Assembly: GCA_025463135.1 (NCBI GenBank)
Contig: JAOAPY010000045.1
Span: 62,001-126,000, forward strand
Origin: Acidobacteriota bacterium
GTDB taxonomy: Bacteria > Acidobacteriota > Blastocatellia > Pyrinomonadales > Pyrinomonadaceae
Reading direction: 5' to 3'
DNA: 64,000 nucleotides
Shown one piece after another: positions 44,900 to 54,699 of this stretch (positions within the stretch are counted from its first letter, which is position 1; each line of letters begins with the position of its first letter). The notes under the pieces were generated by a model. The model did not search any database. It worked only from the letters and a program-made list of their open reading frames with translations, and had not been told where the DNA came from. The translations under genes and the position numbers were made by a program.

Positions 44900-47800
44900 T
44901 TAACCACGCGGTAGTCGCTTGATTTCGGGCATGACTTTTTGCTCTTCACTACTTGCGCTCAATAAAAACTCGGCCAGACCGGCAACCGTAGGCCTCTCAA
45001 AAAAATACCGCAGCGGCATACTCACATTAAATGTTTCCCGGATGCGTGACATCACTTGCGTGGCCAGTAGTGAATGCCCACCCAGATCGAAAAAGTTATC
45101 GTTGATCCCAATCACTTCTACCCTCAGGACAGCGCGCCACAGATTCGCGAGCCGCGTTTCAGTATCCGTGCGCGGCGCGACAAAAGCGCCGCTGAGATCG
45201 GCACGTGAAGGATCGGGCAGCGGCAGTGCCCGTTCATCAATCTTGCCATTGGGAGTCAGGGGCCAGGCTTCCAGAGGGATAAACGATGCGGGCACCATGT
45301 ACTGCGGCAGCCTGCTCTTCAGAAAGGTTCTGAGCGTTTCCGCGGATATCGATTGATCCGGCGCAGGGATCACATACGCCAGCAGTTGCTGATCGGCGCT
45401 ATCACTCGCGGGAATTACCAGACAGTCGCGCACTGCTTCGTGTTCGGCCAAGACATTTTCAATTTCACCCAACTCGATTCTGAACCCCCGAACTTTCACC
45501 TGACGATCCACGCGGCCCAGATACTCAATTTCGTATTCAAGCTCTCGACGTAAAACGTGACGGGCCAGATCCCCCGTGCGATAAAGTCTCGCACCCGGTT
45601 CGGCACTGAAGGGATTGGGTATGAACCGTTCCGCGGTAAGTCCCGGCCGTCTTAGATATCCTCGCGCGACGCCCTTACCTCCAACGTACATCTCGCCCGC
45701 AACTCCGATGGGCGCGAGTTGTTGTTGCCGGTCCAGGATGTAAACCTGTAGATCAGCGAGTGGACGCCCAATCAGGCTGCCGGATTCATTCTCAATCTCA
45801 GGCGCGGACAAGCGGCGGTAGGTAACATGAACAGTCGTTTCGGTGATGCCGTACATGTTGGACAAACGCGGGCGGTCATCGCCATGTCGATCGATCCACG
45901 GCTTGAGACTCCGCAACTCGAGCGCCTCGCCGCCAAAGATAACTTCGCGCAGTGAAAGTTGGTCGCTCTGCAACGCCTTACTCTCTGCCTGGATCAGCTG
46001 GCGAAAAGCCGAAGGTGTTTGATTGAGGATAGTTACTTTTTCGCGGCTGAGCAGTTCGTGGAACTCCTCCGGAGACCGACTGACCAGGTACGGCACGACG
46101 ACCAGCCGGCCACCGTAAAATAGTGCGCCCCATATTTCCCAAACCGAAAAATCAAACGCGTAAGAGTGAAACAGGGTCCAAACATCGTCCGCACCGAAAT
46201 TAAACAGCGGAGCCGTCACGGTCATCAGACGCGCCACATTGTTATGTGTGACCGCGACTCCCTTTGGAGTGCCCGTCGAACCGGAGGTGTAAATCACGTA
46301 GGCGACCGCCTCGCCGTCCAAAAGCTGTTCTGGGTTCTGATCGCTTGCCTCGGCAATCTCATCCGCTTGCTCATCCAGGCAAATCGTCTCGGCGCCAAGA
46401 TCACGGAACGCCTCGGTCAGACTCTTGCGCGTAAGTACCAATTTCAAATCCGCATCCCTGGCAATCAAAGACAAGCGGTCCGGAGGATACGCGGGATCAA
46501 GTGGGACGTATGCTGCGCCGGATTTCAAAACCCCCAGCACAGTCACCACCAGATCCACTGATCGCTCGACACATAATCCGATGAGCTTTTCCGGTCCGGC
46601 GCCGCGCTTGATCAGGTAATGCGCCAGGCGATTTGCCCGGCGATTCAACTCATCGTAGCTGAGCTTCTCCTCTTCAAAACTGATAGCCGGGCGCTGCGCC
46701 GATTCCTCAACCTGTTGTTCAAATATCCTGTGAATCGTGGCACGGGCGTCCCGCCCGTGATCACTATCGATCAGCAGATCCCCCGCCAGCAGCAGTTCCT
46801 GTTCAGCCGGCGTCAACAAAGGCAGTTCGGAAATTCGGCTATCAGGATTGCGAATCAAGCCCGCGAGCAGAATTTGAAAGCGCTGCAGCAAACGCTGAAT
46901 GGTGCGGCGATCGAAAAGATCGCTGCTGTAAACGAATTCGCCCGCCAGACCTTCGGGCAAATCCCAAAAGTATGCCTCGAGATCAAGGCGAGTGCTGTTG
47001 CCGTCAAATCCCATCGGATCGACGATGAAATTTCCCAACCCCAGGGCCTGCGGCACATTCTGCAGGGAAAGCGTTACCTGGAATAATGGATTGTGGCTCA
47101 GACTTCGTTCGGGTTGTATTTCCTCTACCAATTTTTCAAAAGGCAAGTCCTGATGACTGTAGGCCGCCAGTGTGATTTCCCTCACTTTTCGCAGCAGTTC
47201 ACGAAAAGTCATGTCCGGGGCAAGCGCGGTACGGATTACCAGGGTGTTCACAAAGAACCCGATGAGCGACTCGGTCTCCTGGCGAGTGCGATTGGCAATC
47301 GGAGCGCCAATCACAATCTCATCCTGCCGCGTGTGGCGCCACAGCAGAGTTTGAAACGCCGCCAGCAAGGTCATGAACAGGGTTGCTCCTTCCTGGCGCG
47401 CCAGATCCTTGAGCGCGGCGTTTTGATCAGCCGAAAGAGCAAACGATTCGAACTCACCACGGAACGTTTGCACCGGTGGTCGAGGCCGGTCGAGCGGTAA
47501 CTCCAACATGGCCGGCGCGCCGGCGAGCTGCTGCCTCCAATATGAAAGCTGTTTGTCGAGAGTCTCTGCCGTTAAGAATTCGCGTTGCCAGATGGCAAAG
47601 TCCGCGTACTGAATCGGCAGTTCGCTCAACGGCGAAGCTTCGTGGGCCCGAAACGCTTCGTATAGAGTAACCAACTCTCGAACCAGCAACGCCGTGGACC
47701 AGGCGTCGGTGATGATGTGATGCATTACCAGGAAGAGAATGTGATCGTCATCAGCCAGGCGGATTAACTGCGTGTCCAACAAGGGGCCCAAGGCCAGATT

Positions 47801-48250
47801 GAACGCGGTACCGGCATGCTCAATCGCCAGCCGCGCGGATTCCTGCTCGCGCTCGGGTTGAGGCCGGGTACTGAGATCAATTAAGGGCAGCGGCAGGGCC
47901 TGAGGGGGTTGAACAATCTGGACCGGCTCGTCGCCCTGGACCTGAAAAACTGTGCGGAGCGATTCGTGCCGTTCGATCAGCGCGTTGAGCGCCCGTTGCA
48001 GTGCGTCGCGGTCCAGGCTGCCGCTGATACGCATGTGCCGGGCAACGTTGTAAGACGGATTTCCCGGTTGCAGTTGGTCCAAAAACCACAGGCGCTGTTG
48101 CGCGAATGAGAGCGGCGCCGATTCCTGCGGCGAGCGGCGCGGGATGCTGCGGTTGCGTTGGCTGGTATCTGAGACGCCGCGCAGACGTTGCTCCAACAGC
48201 GCGCGTTTCGCCGACGAAAGTCTCGATTTTTTGTCGCTTGCGTTATCCAT
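44900..48250 (-). CDS. NRPS module C-A(Thr)-T
   Basis: Product of 1116 residues. An N-terminal helix (LSSAKRALLEQRLRG) precedes a C domain with LSFAQQRLWFL and MHHIITDAWS. The A pocket reads D-F-W-N-I-G-M-V-H-(K), the threonine code, and T carries GGHS. The linker between C and A contains SDHGRDARATIHR, encoded by a small palindrome (46741-46759) inserted in frame. The gene follows the two-module starter protein by 95 bp and precedes the second Thr module by 146 bp; both gaps hold long inverted repeats. By gene order it adds residue three. Confidence 0.94.
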   Translation of the reverse strand: MDNASDKKSRLSSAKRALLEQRLRGVSDTSQRNRSIPRRSPQESAPLSFAQQRLWFLDQLQPGNPSYNVARHMRISGSLDRDALQRALNALIERHESLRTVFQVQGDEPVQIVQPPQALPLPLIDLSTRPQPEREQESARLAIEHAGTAFNLALGPLLDTQLIRLADDDHILFLVMHHIITDAWSTALLVRELVTLYEAFRAHEASPLSELPIQYADFAIWQREFLTAETLDKQLSYWRQQLAGAPAMLELPLDRPRPPVQTFRGEFESFALSADQNAALKDLARQEGATLFMTLLAAFQTLLWRHTRQDEIVIGAPIANRTRQETESLIGFFVNTLVIRTALAPDMTFRELLRKVREITLAAYSHQDLPFEKLVEEIQPERSLSHNPLFQVTLSLQNVPQALGLGNFIVDPMGFDGNSTRLDLEAYFWDLPEGLAGEFVYSSDLFDRRTIQRLLQRFQILLAGLIRNPDSRISELPLLTPAEQELLLAGDLLIDSDHGRDARATIHRIFEQQVEESAQRPAISFEEEKLSYDELNRRANRLAHYLIKRGAGPEKLIGLCVERSVDLVVTVLGVLKSGAAYVPLDPAYPPDRLSLIARDADLKLVLTRKSLTEAFRDLGAETICLDEQADEIAEASDQNPEQLLDGEAVAYVIYTSGSTGTPKGVAVTHNNVARLMTVTAPLFNFGADDVWTLFHSYAFDFSVWEIWGALFYGGRLVVVPYLVSRSPEEFHELLSREKVTILNQTPSAFRQLIQAESKALQSDQLSLREVIFGGEALELRSLKPWIDRHGDDRPRLSNMYGITETTVHVTYRRLSAPEIENESGSLIGRPLADLQVYILDRQQQLAPIGVAGEMYVGGKGVARGYLRRPGLTAERFIPNPFSAEPGARLYRTGDLARHVLRRELEYEIEYLGRVDRQVKVRGFRIELGEIENVLAEHEAVRDCLVIPASDSADQQLLAYVIPAPDQSISAETLRTFLKSRLPQYMVPASFIPLEAWPLTPNGKIDERALPLPDPSRADLSGAFVAPRTDTETRLANLWRAVLRVEVIGINDNFFDLGGHSLLATQVMSRIRETFNVSMPLRYFFERPTVAGLAEFLLSASSEEQKVMPEIKRLPRG
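46741..46759. repeat. HGRDARAT-type palindrome in frame in a C-A linker
   Basis: CACGGGCG-tcc-CGCCCGTG is a perfect eight-base stem. On the minus strand it encodes HGRDARAT in the C-A linker of the 44900-48250 gene. I recall HGRDARAT-like peptides as repeat-derived in several environmental phyla. Confidence 0.75.
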
Positions 48251-48259
48251 TCAACCAAT

Positions 48260-48340
48260 TGTCCGACGAACTCCAGTTTGTCGTTTCCTGCGGTGCCGGC
48301 ACCTTACGAGTGTAATCGACAAACTAAAGTTCGTCGGACA
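48260..48340. repeat. 24-bp inverted repeat between NRPS genes
   Basis: TGTCCGACGAACT...GTTTGTCG at 48260-48283 and its reverse complement at 48317-48340 match at 22 of 24 positions. It fills the gap after the first NRPS gene. Confidence 0.8.
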
Positions 48341-48345
48341 TCTGC

Positions 48346-51300
48346 CTATCCAAACAAGTGATGAGCTTCGTCCTCGGTCATGGCATTGAGTTGATCGACC
48401 AGGTGATCTTCGATGACAGCGGCCAGTCGCTCCACCGTCACGTGCGCGAACAGTGCAGTCAATGGTAATTCGATTTTGAAGATCCCATTGATTCGAGAAA
48501 GCACCTGCATCGCTCTCAGCGAATGACCGCCCAATTCAAAAAAGCTGTCGCGTACACCGATCTCTTTCAACCCCAGAACCTCGCTCCACACTCCGGCGAT
48601 CAATTCTTCCGTCACGTCGCGCGGGGCGACAAACTCCTGTTTCGCATTTACAAACGAATGATCGGGCAGCGGCAAAGCGCTTCGGTCGACTTTCCCGTTG
48701 GCCGTCAACGGTAGCTCTTCCAGCGGGACGAAGTACGTCGGCACCATTGCCGCGGGCAGGTGCAGTTCCAGATATTCTCTCAGTTGTCTCACTTCGAATC
48801 CTTCCGGACCGGGGACAACATAGGCCACCAGCGCATTCTCGCCTTGCTCGACGGTGGATACGACGACGGAGGCAGCCACCGAGGGGTGTCTGGCGAGAAC
48901 GGCGTTAACCTCCGCGGGCTCAACACGTACGCCGCGAATTTTTATCTGCTGGTCGAGTCGACCAAGAATCTCTAATAGACCATCGGGGCGATAACGACCA
49001 CGATCACCGGTGCGATAGAGCAAATCGTTTTCTTCGCCAGTGAAAGGGTTCTTGAAGAATCGCGCTGACTGCTCGGCCGCGGCATTAATATACCCGAGCG
49101 TACGGAAAGGTGTGCGAATCACAATCTCGCCCGGTTCGCCGATTCCGCAGGCCTTGTTCGCATTCAGAACCAGCGCCTGCGTATTGGGCAAGGCACGACC
49201 AACCGGCTGGACGCCAGCCTCCGGTTCTTCCGGCACGACATAGAAACACTTGGCCAGCGTTGTTTCAGTTGGTCCATAAAAATTTGCCAGGCTTCCGGGG
49301 CCGGGAAAAGAATTGCGCCACTGCCGCACCAACGAATCCGTTAGTGGCTCACCGGCAAAGAAAACCCAACGCAACGACTCCAGCGACACAGGCGAGGCAA
49401 CTTCGCTCAGCCATGCTTGTGCCAGCGTGGGTACGGTGTGCAGGATCGAGATTCGATCTCTTTCAAGCCATTCGAGGATGTGCGCCGCTGAAGCTTCCGT
49501 TGAACCATCAGGCAGGTGCAGCGTGGCGCCGCTGGTTAACGGCAGAAAAATATCGCGCAACACCACGTCGAAAGAAAGTCCCGTCAATTGAGCACAGCGA
49601 TCCGCGGGCGTGATTTCAAACTGCTCACGCTGCCACTTGAGAAAATGAGCCAGTCCCTTATGACAGCCGAGCACGCCTTTAGGCACTCCGGTTGTGCCGG
49701 AAGTGAAAAAAAGATAAGCGGGATCACTGGGACCAGGCTCAGGCAAATCGCTACTGATCACCTGCCAGCTTTCTCCCGCGTTTTCCTGGACCTCGCGCAC
49801 AATCAAAAAAGGTATTTCGCGAAGCCACAAGTCGTCTGGCTGCCAATCCCCCACATAAAGAAGTCGCTGCGCGCGCGCTTCAGTAAGCATCAGTTTCTGT
49901 CGCTCGCCCGGCAGATTTCGATCCAGCATCAAGAGCACGCCGCCGCTTTTCAGAACTCCAATCAAACTCGCGATCAATTCAAAGCTGCGCGGACCGCTGA
50001 CGGCGACAACGTCGCCCTGCGCCAATCCCCCACTGAGTAATTCATGGGCGATGAAGTCAGCCTGCCGCTCCAGATCACGATACGTCCAGGTGCGCGCGCC
50101 CTGGCGCAGGGCTGGATGCTCCGGTGACTCTTTCGCCCTGGCCATGAATGTCTTCGTAATCGGTTCTTGATCAGGCTCGTCCAGAACGGTTGCCGGATCG
50201 GGCAAGTACAATCGCGATGGCGGCGTTAACAGCGAGTACTGGCCGATTTGTTTATCCGGTTCGGCAACCATTTGCTGCAGCAAATATCGGAATTGTTCGA
50301 GCATTTCGACCGTGCGAGCGGCCGCAAACAAGTCGGTGCTAAAGGCCAGCGTAAGCTCAATCGTTTCGTTATGCTCTGCCGCGTAGAGCGTCAAATCAAA
50401 CTGCGACCAGGCTTCGATGGGTGATGAGACTTCGGCCTTGTAACCACCAAACTCGATTTCGTTGTCGGCTGAATCAAACAAATTCAGGAAGACCTGGAAC
50501 AGCGGCGTGCGACTCAAATCCCGCTGCTGTTGCAGTTCCTCAACCAACTTTTCAAACGGCAAATCCTGATGGGCGTATGCTCCGAGCGCTGTCTCGCGCA
50601 CCTGTTCGAGCAAGTCGCGCCAGCTTGTCTCTGCCGACAATTTCGTACGCAACACGAGGTTGTTGAGAAACAATCCAATCAACCCTTCGGTTTCGGTGCG
50701 TACGCGATTGGCAATCGGCGAACCGACGAGAATATCGTCCTGGCCAGACAGCCTGTGAAGCAGAACATTGAAAACTGCCAGCAGCGTCATGAAGGTGGTG
50801 GCGCCGGCCCGCTGGCCAAGTAATCTGAGCGACTGGGTTAGCGACTTGGAGAGCGTCAGAGACCGCCGCTGGCCGCGAAAACCAACGATGGCCGGGCGCG
50901 GCCGATCCGTGGGCAATTCCAAAGTGGTTGGCGCGCCCGCTAACCGCCGTCGCCAATAAGTGAGTTGCTCTTCCAACACATTGTTTGAAAGTTCGTCTCG
51001 CTGCCAGGCTGCATAATCCGCGTACTGGATCGGCAACGGCGCAAGCGAAGACGAAAGCCCGCTGGAAAACGCATCGTAAAGGTTCGATAACTCTTCAAAG
51101 AAAAGGATGATGGACCAGTTGTCGGAGACGATGTGATGCATTGTCACCGACAGCAGAAAGTCTTCGTCCGCCAACTGTATCAGCGCGGTCCGCAACAACG
51201 GACCGCGCCCCAGATCGAACAGTCTTTCGGCGTCCTCGCGGACCAGCCGGCGCATCTCGTTCTTGCGTTCTGTTTTCGGAAGACTTCTTAGATCAAAGAG

Positions 51301-54300
51301 CGGCAGATCAAGTTCCAGCGTCGGTGCGATAATCTGGTGCGGCTGCCCGTCCCGTACTCCAATAGTCGTGCGCAGCGTTTCGTGCCGGCGAACAATTTCA
51401 TTTAGGCTCTTGTGGAGCGCCCCGACGTCGATCGCGTACGGCAGTCGTACCCCGGCAGGCAGGTTGTAGACTGGTGTTCCCGGAACCAGCTGATCCAGAA
51501 ACCATAAGCGCTGCTGGGCGAAAGACAACGGCACCATTTCACCGCGGGCTACGGGCCGGGGCGTCGAGATAGGTCTGGTCTTGCCTTGTTGAGCAACCTC
51601 AATCGTTGCGCTCATCGCGGCCACGGTCGGAGCTTCAAAAATAGTTCGCAAGGGCAGTTCGACCTGAAATACATCGCGCGCGCGTGAGATGATTTGCGTG
51701 GCTAAGACCGAATGCCCGCCGAGCTCCATGAAATTATCGCGAATACCTACTCGATCAAGCTTTAATACTGAGGCCCAGATTTCCGCCAGGTCGGCTTCCG
51801 TTTGATTGCCAGGCGGCACAAACGCTTCATCCAATTCGGGTCTGGCCACATCAGGCGCGGGCAGCGCCGCGCGATCGATCTTTGCGTTCGGAGTTAGCGG
51901 CAACGTCTCCAACAAAACAAAAGTTGACGGCACCATGTATTCGGGAAGGCTCTCTCTCAGGAAGCTGCGCAACTGCGGAGCGAGACGTCGAACAAATGAT
52001 CCCTGCAATGGATCGTTTGCATAAACGGTCCAATCAACCGTCGCTTGCGTGCTTGAGAAAATTTGGCGACTCGCATCATCGAGAGTCGTGTGCATCGGGT
52101 GCGCGATCGTCACGTCATAGCATTCAAGTTTGCCCGAGGCGGACCAGGTCACGCGCACTGCGAGATTTGCTTCCGCTGCCATCCGCCGCCAGTCCTCCGG
52201 ATCAACACCCACGTTCGCGATCTCACGCAAGCCGGCCCGCAAATCCGACACCGTCTCAAAATCTTCGGTGGCCAGCAACTCCGCAAGCTTGACGTCTGCA
52301 TACACGCGAGCATTCGGCACATTAGTAATCGTTAAACTCTTGTCGCCCTCCGCGAGCAGGACACGGCTGACATCCGGCAAGCGGAGTTCTTGCGCCTGCC
52401 AATCAAGGGTGGTTGGTTTCAACCCACGAACCGGCTGTGCGCCAACGCGCAGAACGACGTCGTAGCGAAATTTTGTCGTCTCGTTTTGCGCGCTTCCACG
52501 TTTTAGCTGAACCTCAACCTGGCTAAGGCGCGGCAGGTGTTTCTGCAAAGCTTCAAAGAACGAGGGGTCGATCGCCAGTTGCTCGTCCTGCAAAATGTTC
52601 TTGCGAACTCGCCGGCGCAAATCGATTAGCGGCAGATATTGCGGGGCCTGCGACACCTGCACCGACGTATGAAACGTATTGGCCAACTTCAGATTGCGCA
52701 GATCGCCAATGAAGATCGTGCCCCCGGGCTTGGTCACGCTAACCGCCCCTTCCAGGACTCTCAACAAATATTCGACGCGGGGAAAGTACTGCGCCACCGA
52801 GTTGATGATTACGGTATCGAATGACTCGGGCTCAAAACCTTCAAAGTCGTCAGCCATTCGCTGAGACAAGGCCACCTGGGCCAGCTGCGGTCCGCGCCCC
52901 GCCAATTGCTTTTGCAGAAAAGCCTGAGCCGGCTCGGAAGGGTCGGCGCCCACGTAATATTCACAGGTTGGCGCGAGCCGAAATAATAACAACCCGCTGC
53001 CACAGCCGATTTCCAGCACTCGCCGGGGCCGCAACTCCCGGATCCGCTCAACCGTCTGGTCCACCCACTCGGCCATCTCTTCAACACTGTAAGGCAAACC
53101 CGTGTAACTACTGTTCCAGCCCGTGATATTGAAAGTAGGATCGCCTGGCGTTGGGACTTGCCTGTAAGTCTCATCCCAAATTGTCCGCCAGTCAGCCAGT
53201 CGATGTTCTTCGAGGACTGAGCCGGTGTCGCTAACACTCTCGCGCGTCTTAGTGACGACATAGGCAACCAATCGCTTTTCGCCCGGATCGCCTTCATCGG
53301 CTGTAACCACGGCTTCGCGCACCAGCGGATGCTGAGCAATAACGGTCTCAATCTCTTCCAACTCGATGCGAAAGCCGCGCACCTTGACTTGATGGTCCAA
53401 ACGTCCCAGGTGTTCGAGTTTTCCATTCGGCAGGCAGCGCGCGAGGTCTCCGGTCTTGTAGAGGCGAGCGCCAGGATCGCTGCCGAGGTTATGCGGGATG
53501 AATTTTTCGGCTGTTAGATCGGCCCGGTTAAAATAGCCGCGCGCCAGTTGGGGACCACCGAGACAGAGCTCGCCTGCGGAGCCCTGGGTAACGGGTGTCA
53601 TGTCATCGTCGAGTATGTAGGTTTCAAGATCTCGTATCGCGTTGCCAATCGTAACGGAACCTGTACCCAGATCCTCTCTTTCTACTTTCGTGATGCTGGC
53701 CCAGACCGTGCTTTCCGTGGGGCCATAAAAATTCCAGAACGGAATCTCCCAGGTGAGCAGCTCCGCGGCTAAATCGGCGGGCAATGCTTCACCCCCACAA
53801 ATGAACAGGCGCAGACTCAGTTCCTTTTGCGGAAAGAATTTTTGGACCACATCATAAAGTTGTCGTGCCGCCGAAGGGGTTTGGTTGAGCACCGTGACTT
53901 TCCCATCACACAGCAGTCGATAGAAATCTGCGGGTGATTGCGTTACCAATAGCGGCACGATGATCAGCCTGCCCCCGGTTAGCAGAGCCCCAAAGATTTC
54001 CCATACCGAAAGATCGAAGGCGTAGGAATGCACGACGGTCCACACATCGTCGACACCAAAATTGAAAACCGGCCGGCAGGATTCAATTAGATGAACCACG
54101 CTTGCGTGAGTGACGCAAACTCCTTTCGGTCTTCCCGTCGAGCCTGAGGTGTAAATGATGTAAGCCAGGTTCGCGCTCGTACACGCGCCCATTGGATTTT
54201 GATCGCTTTCGCGTGCGATCGCCGGCCAATCTGTATCCAGGGCGATTACCCGAGCGTCGTGCGGCCCCAATTTCTCTCGGAGCGCTTCCTGTGTGAGTAG

Positions 54301-54678
54301 CAAACCGGCTTTCGCGTCCTGCAGAGTGAATTCCAGACGCTCAGCCGGATACGCGGGATCGAGTGGAAGATAGGCACCGCCGGCTTTGAGGATTCCGAGC
54401 AGGCCCACAATCATCTCCAGCGAACGCTCTACGCAAAGACCGACGACTACCTCCGGACCAACCCCAAGTTTTTTCAGATACTGGGCCAGCTGATTCGCGC
54501 GGCGGTTAAGCTCGCCGTAGGTTAGCTGCTGATCGCCAAACACAATGGCGATTGAATCCGGTATACGATCGGCATGCGCGGAAAACAGTTCGTGAATGCA
54601 CCAGGCAACGGGCTGAGGGGAATTCTGATTAGGTGCTAACTGCGTCATCTGATTTTGAGTCTGGGGTACTGCGTTCAA
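48346..54678 (-). CDS. NRPS starter, A-N-methyltransferase-T-C-A-T
   Basis: First gene of the NRPS strand, about 2110 residues, two modules. It begins directly with an A domain, so it is a loading module. The pocket reads D-L-W-N-I-G-F-V-W-(K), unassigned. Between A8 (VRGFRIELEE) and A10 (NAKIDRAALP) sits a methyltransferase of about 400 residues with SAM motif VLEIGCGSG, predicting an N-methylated first residue. T (GGHS) and C (MHHIVSDNWS) follow. The second A domain is divergent (FDVVLRDIFLPL, GPTETTLAK); its pocket reads D-V-R-H-F-A-F-L-A-(K), also unassigned. A T domain (GGHS) ends the protein. I choose the TTG at 54676-54678, preceded by GAGG at about ten bases; a TTG at 54699 and an ATG at 54648 are alternatives. 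It is divergent from the MbtH-like gene. Confidence 0.93.
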   Translation of the reverse strand: MNAVPQTQNQMTQLAPNQNSPQPVAWCIHELFSAHADRIPDSIAIVFGDQQLTYGELNRRANQLAQYLKKLGVGPEVVVGLCVERSLEMIVGLLGILKAGGAYLPLDPAYPAERLEFTLQDAKAGLLLTQEALREKLGPHDARVIALDTDWPAIARESDQNPMGACTSANLAYIIYTSGSTGRPKGVCVTHASVVHLIESCRPVFNFGVDDVWTVVHSYAFDLSVWEIFGALLTGGRLIIVPLLVTQSPADFYRLLCDGKVTVLNQTPSAARQLYDVVQKFFPQKELSLRLFICGGEALPADLAAELLTWEIPFWNFYGPTESTVWASITKVEREDLGTGSVTIGNAIRDLETYILDDDMTPVTQGSAGELCLGGPQLARGYFNRADLTAEKFIPHNLGSDPGARLYKTGDLARCLPNGKLEHLGRLDHQVKVRGFRIELEEIETVIAQHPLVREAVVTADEGDPGEKRLVAYVVTKTRESVSDTGSVLEEHRLADWRTIWDETYRQVPTPGDPTFNITGWNSSYTGLPYSVEEMAEWVDQTVERIRELRPRRVLEIGCGSGLLLFRLAPTCEYYVGADPSEPAQAFLQKQLAGRGPQLAQVALSQRMADDFEGFEPESFDTVIINSVAQYFPRVEYLLRVLEGAVSVTKPGGTIFIGDLRNLKLANTFHTSVQVSQAPQYLPLIDLRRRVRKNILQDEQLAIDPSFFEALQKHLPRLSQVEVQLKRGSAQNETTKFRYDVVLRVGAQPVRGLKPTTLDWQAQELRLPDVSRVLLAEGDKSLTITNVPNARVYADVKLAELLATEDFETVSDLRAGLREIANVGVDPEDWRRMAAEANLAVRVTWSASGKLECYDVTIAHPMHTTLDDASRQIFSSTQATVDWTVYANDPLQGSFVRRLAPQLRSFLRESLPEYMVPSTFVLLETLPLTPNAKIDRAALPAPDVARPELDEAFVPPGNQTEADLAEIWASVLKLDRVGIRDNFMELGGHSVLATQIISRARDVFQVELPLRTIFEAPTVAAMSATIEVAQQGKTRPISTPRPVARGEMVPLSFAQQRLWFLDQLVPGTPVYNLPAGVRLPYAIDVGALHKSLNEIVRRHETLRTTIGVRDGQPHQIIAPTLELDLPLFDLRSLPKTERKNEMRRLVREDAERLFDLGRGPLLRTALIQLADEDFLLSVTMHHIVSDNWSIILFFEELSNLYDAFSSGLSSSLAPLPIQYADYAAWQRDELSNNVLEEQLTYWRRRLAGAPTTLELPTDRPRPAIVGFRGQRRSLTLSKSLTQSLRLLGQRAGATTFMTLLAVFNVLLHRLSGQDDILVGSPIANRVRTETEGLIGLFLNNLVLRTKLSAETSWRDLLEQVRETALGAYAHQDLPFEKLVEELQQQRDLSRTPLFQVFLNLFDSADNEIEFGGYKAEVSSPIEAWSQFDLTLYAAEHNETIELTLAFSTDLFAAARTVEMLEQFRYLLQQMVAEPDKQIGQYSLLTPPSRLYLPDPATVLDEPDQEPITKTFMARAKESPEHPALRQGARTWTYRDLERQADFIAHELLSGGLAQGDVVAVSGPRSFELIASLIGVLKSGGVLLMLDRNLPGERQKLMLTEARAQRLLYVGDWQPDDLWLREIPFLIVREVQENAGESWQVISSDLPEPGPSDPAYLFFTSGTTGVPKGVLGCHKGLAHFLKWQREQFEITPADRCAQLTGLSFDVVLRDIFLPLTSGATLHLPDGSTEASAAHILEWLERDRISILHTVPTLAQAWLSEVASPVSLESLRWVFFAGEPLTDSLVRQWRNSFPGPGSLANFYGPTETTLAKCFYVVPEEPEAGVQPVGRALPNTQALVLNANKACGIGEPGEIVIRTPFRTLGYINAAAEQSARFFKNPFTGEENDLLYRTGDRGRYRPDGLLEILGRLDQQIKIRGVRVEPAEVNAVLARHPSVAASVVVSTVEQGENALVAYVVPGPEGFEVRQLREYLELHLPAAMVPTYFVPLEELPLTANGKVDRSALPLPDHSFVNAKQEFVAPRDVTEELIAGVWSEVLGLKEIGVRDSFFELGGHSLRAMQVLSRINGIFKIELPLTALFAHVTVERLAAVIEDHLVDQLNAMTEDEAHHLFG

Positions 54679-54699
54679 TTTGCAAGTTCCTCTTCGCAA

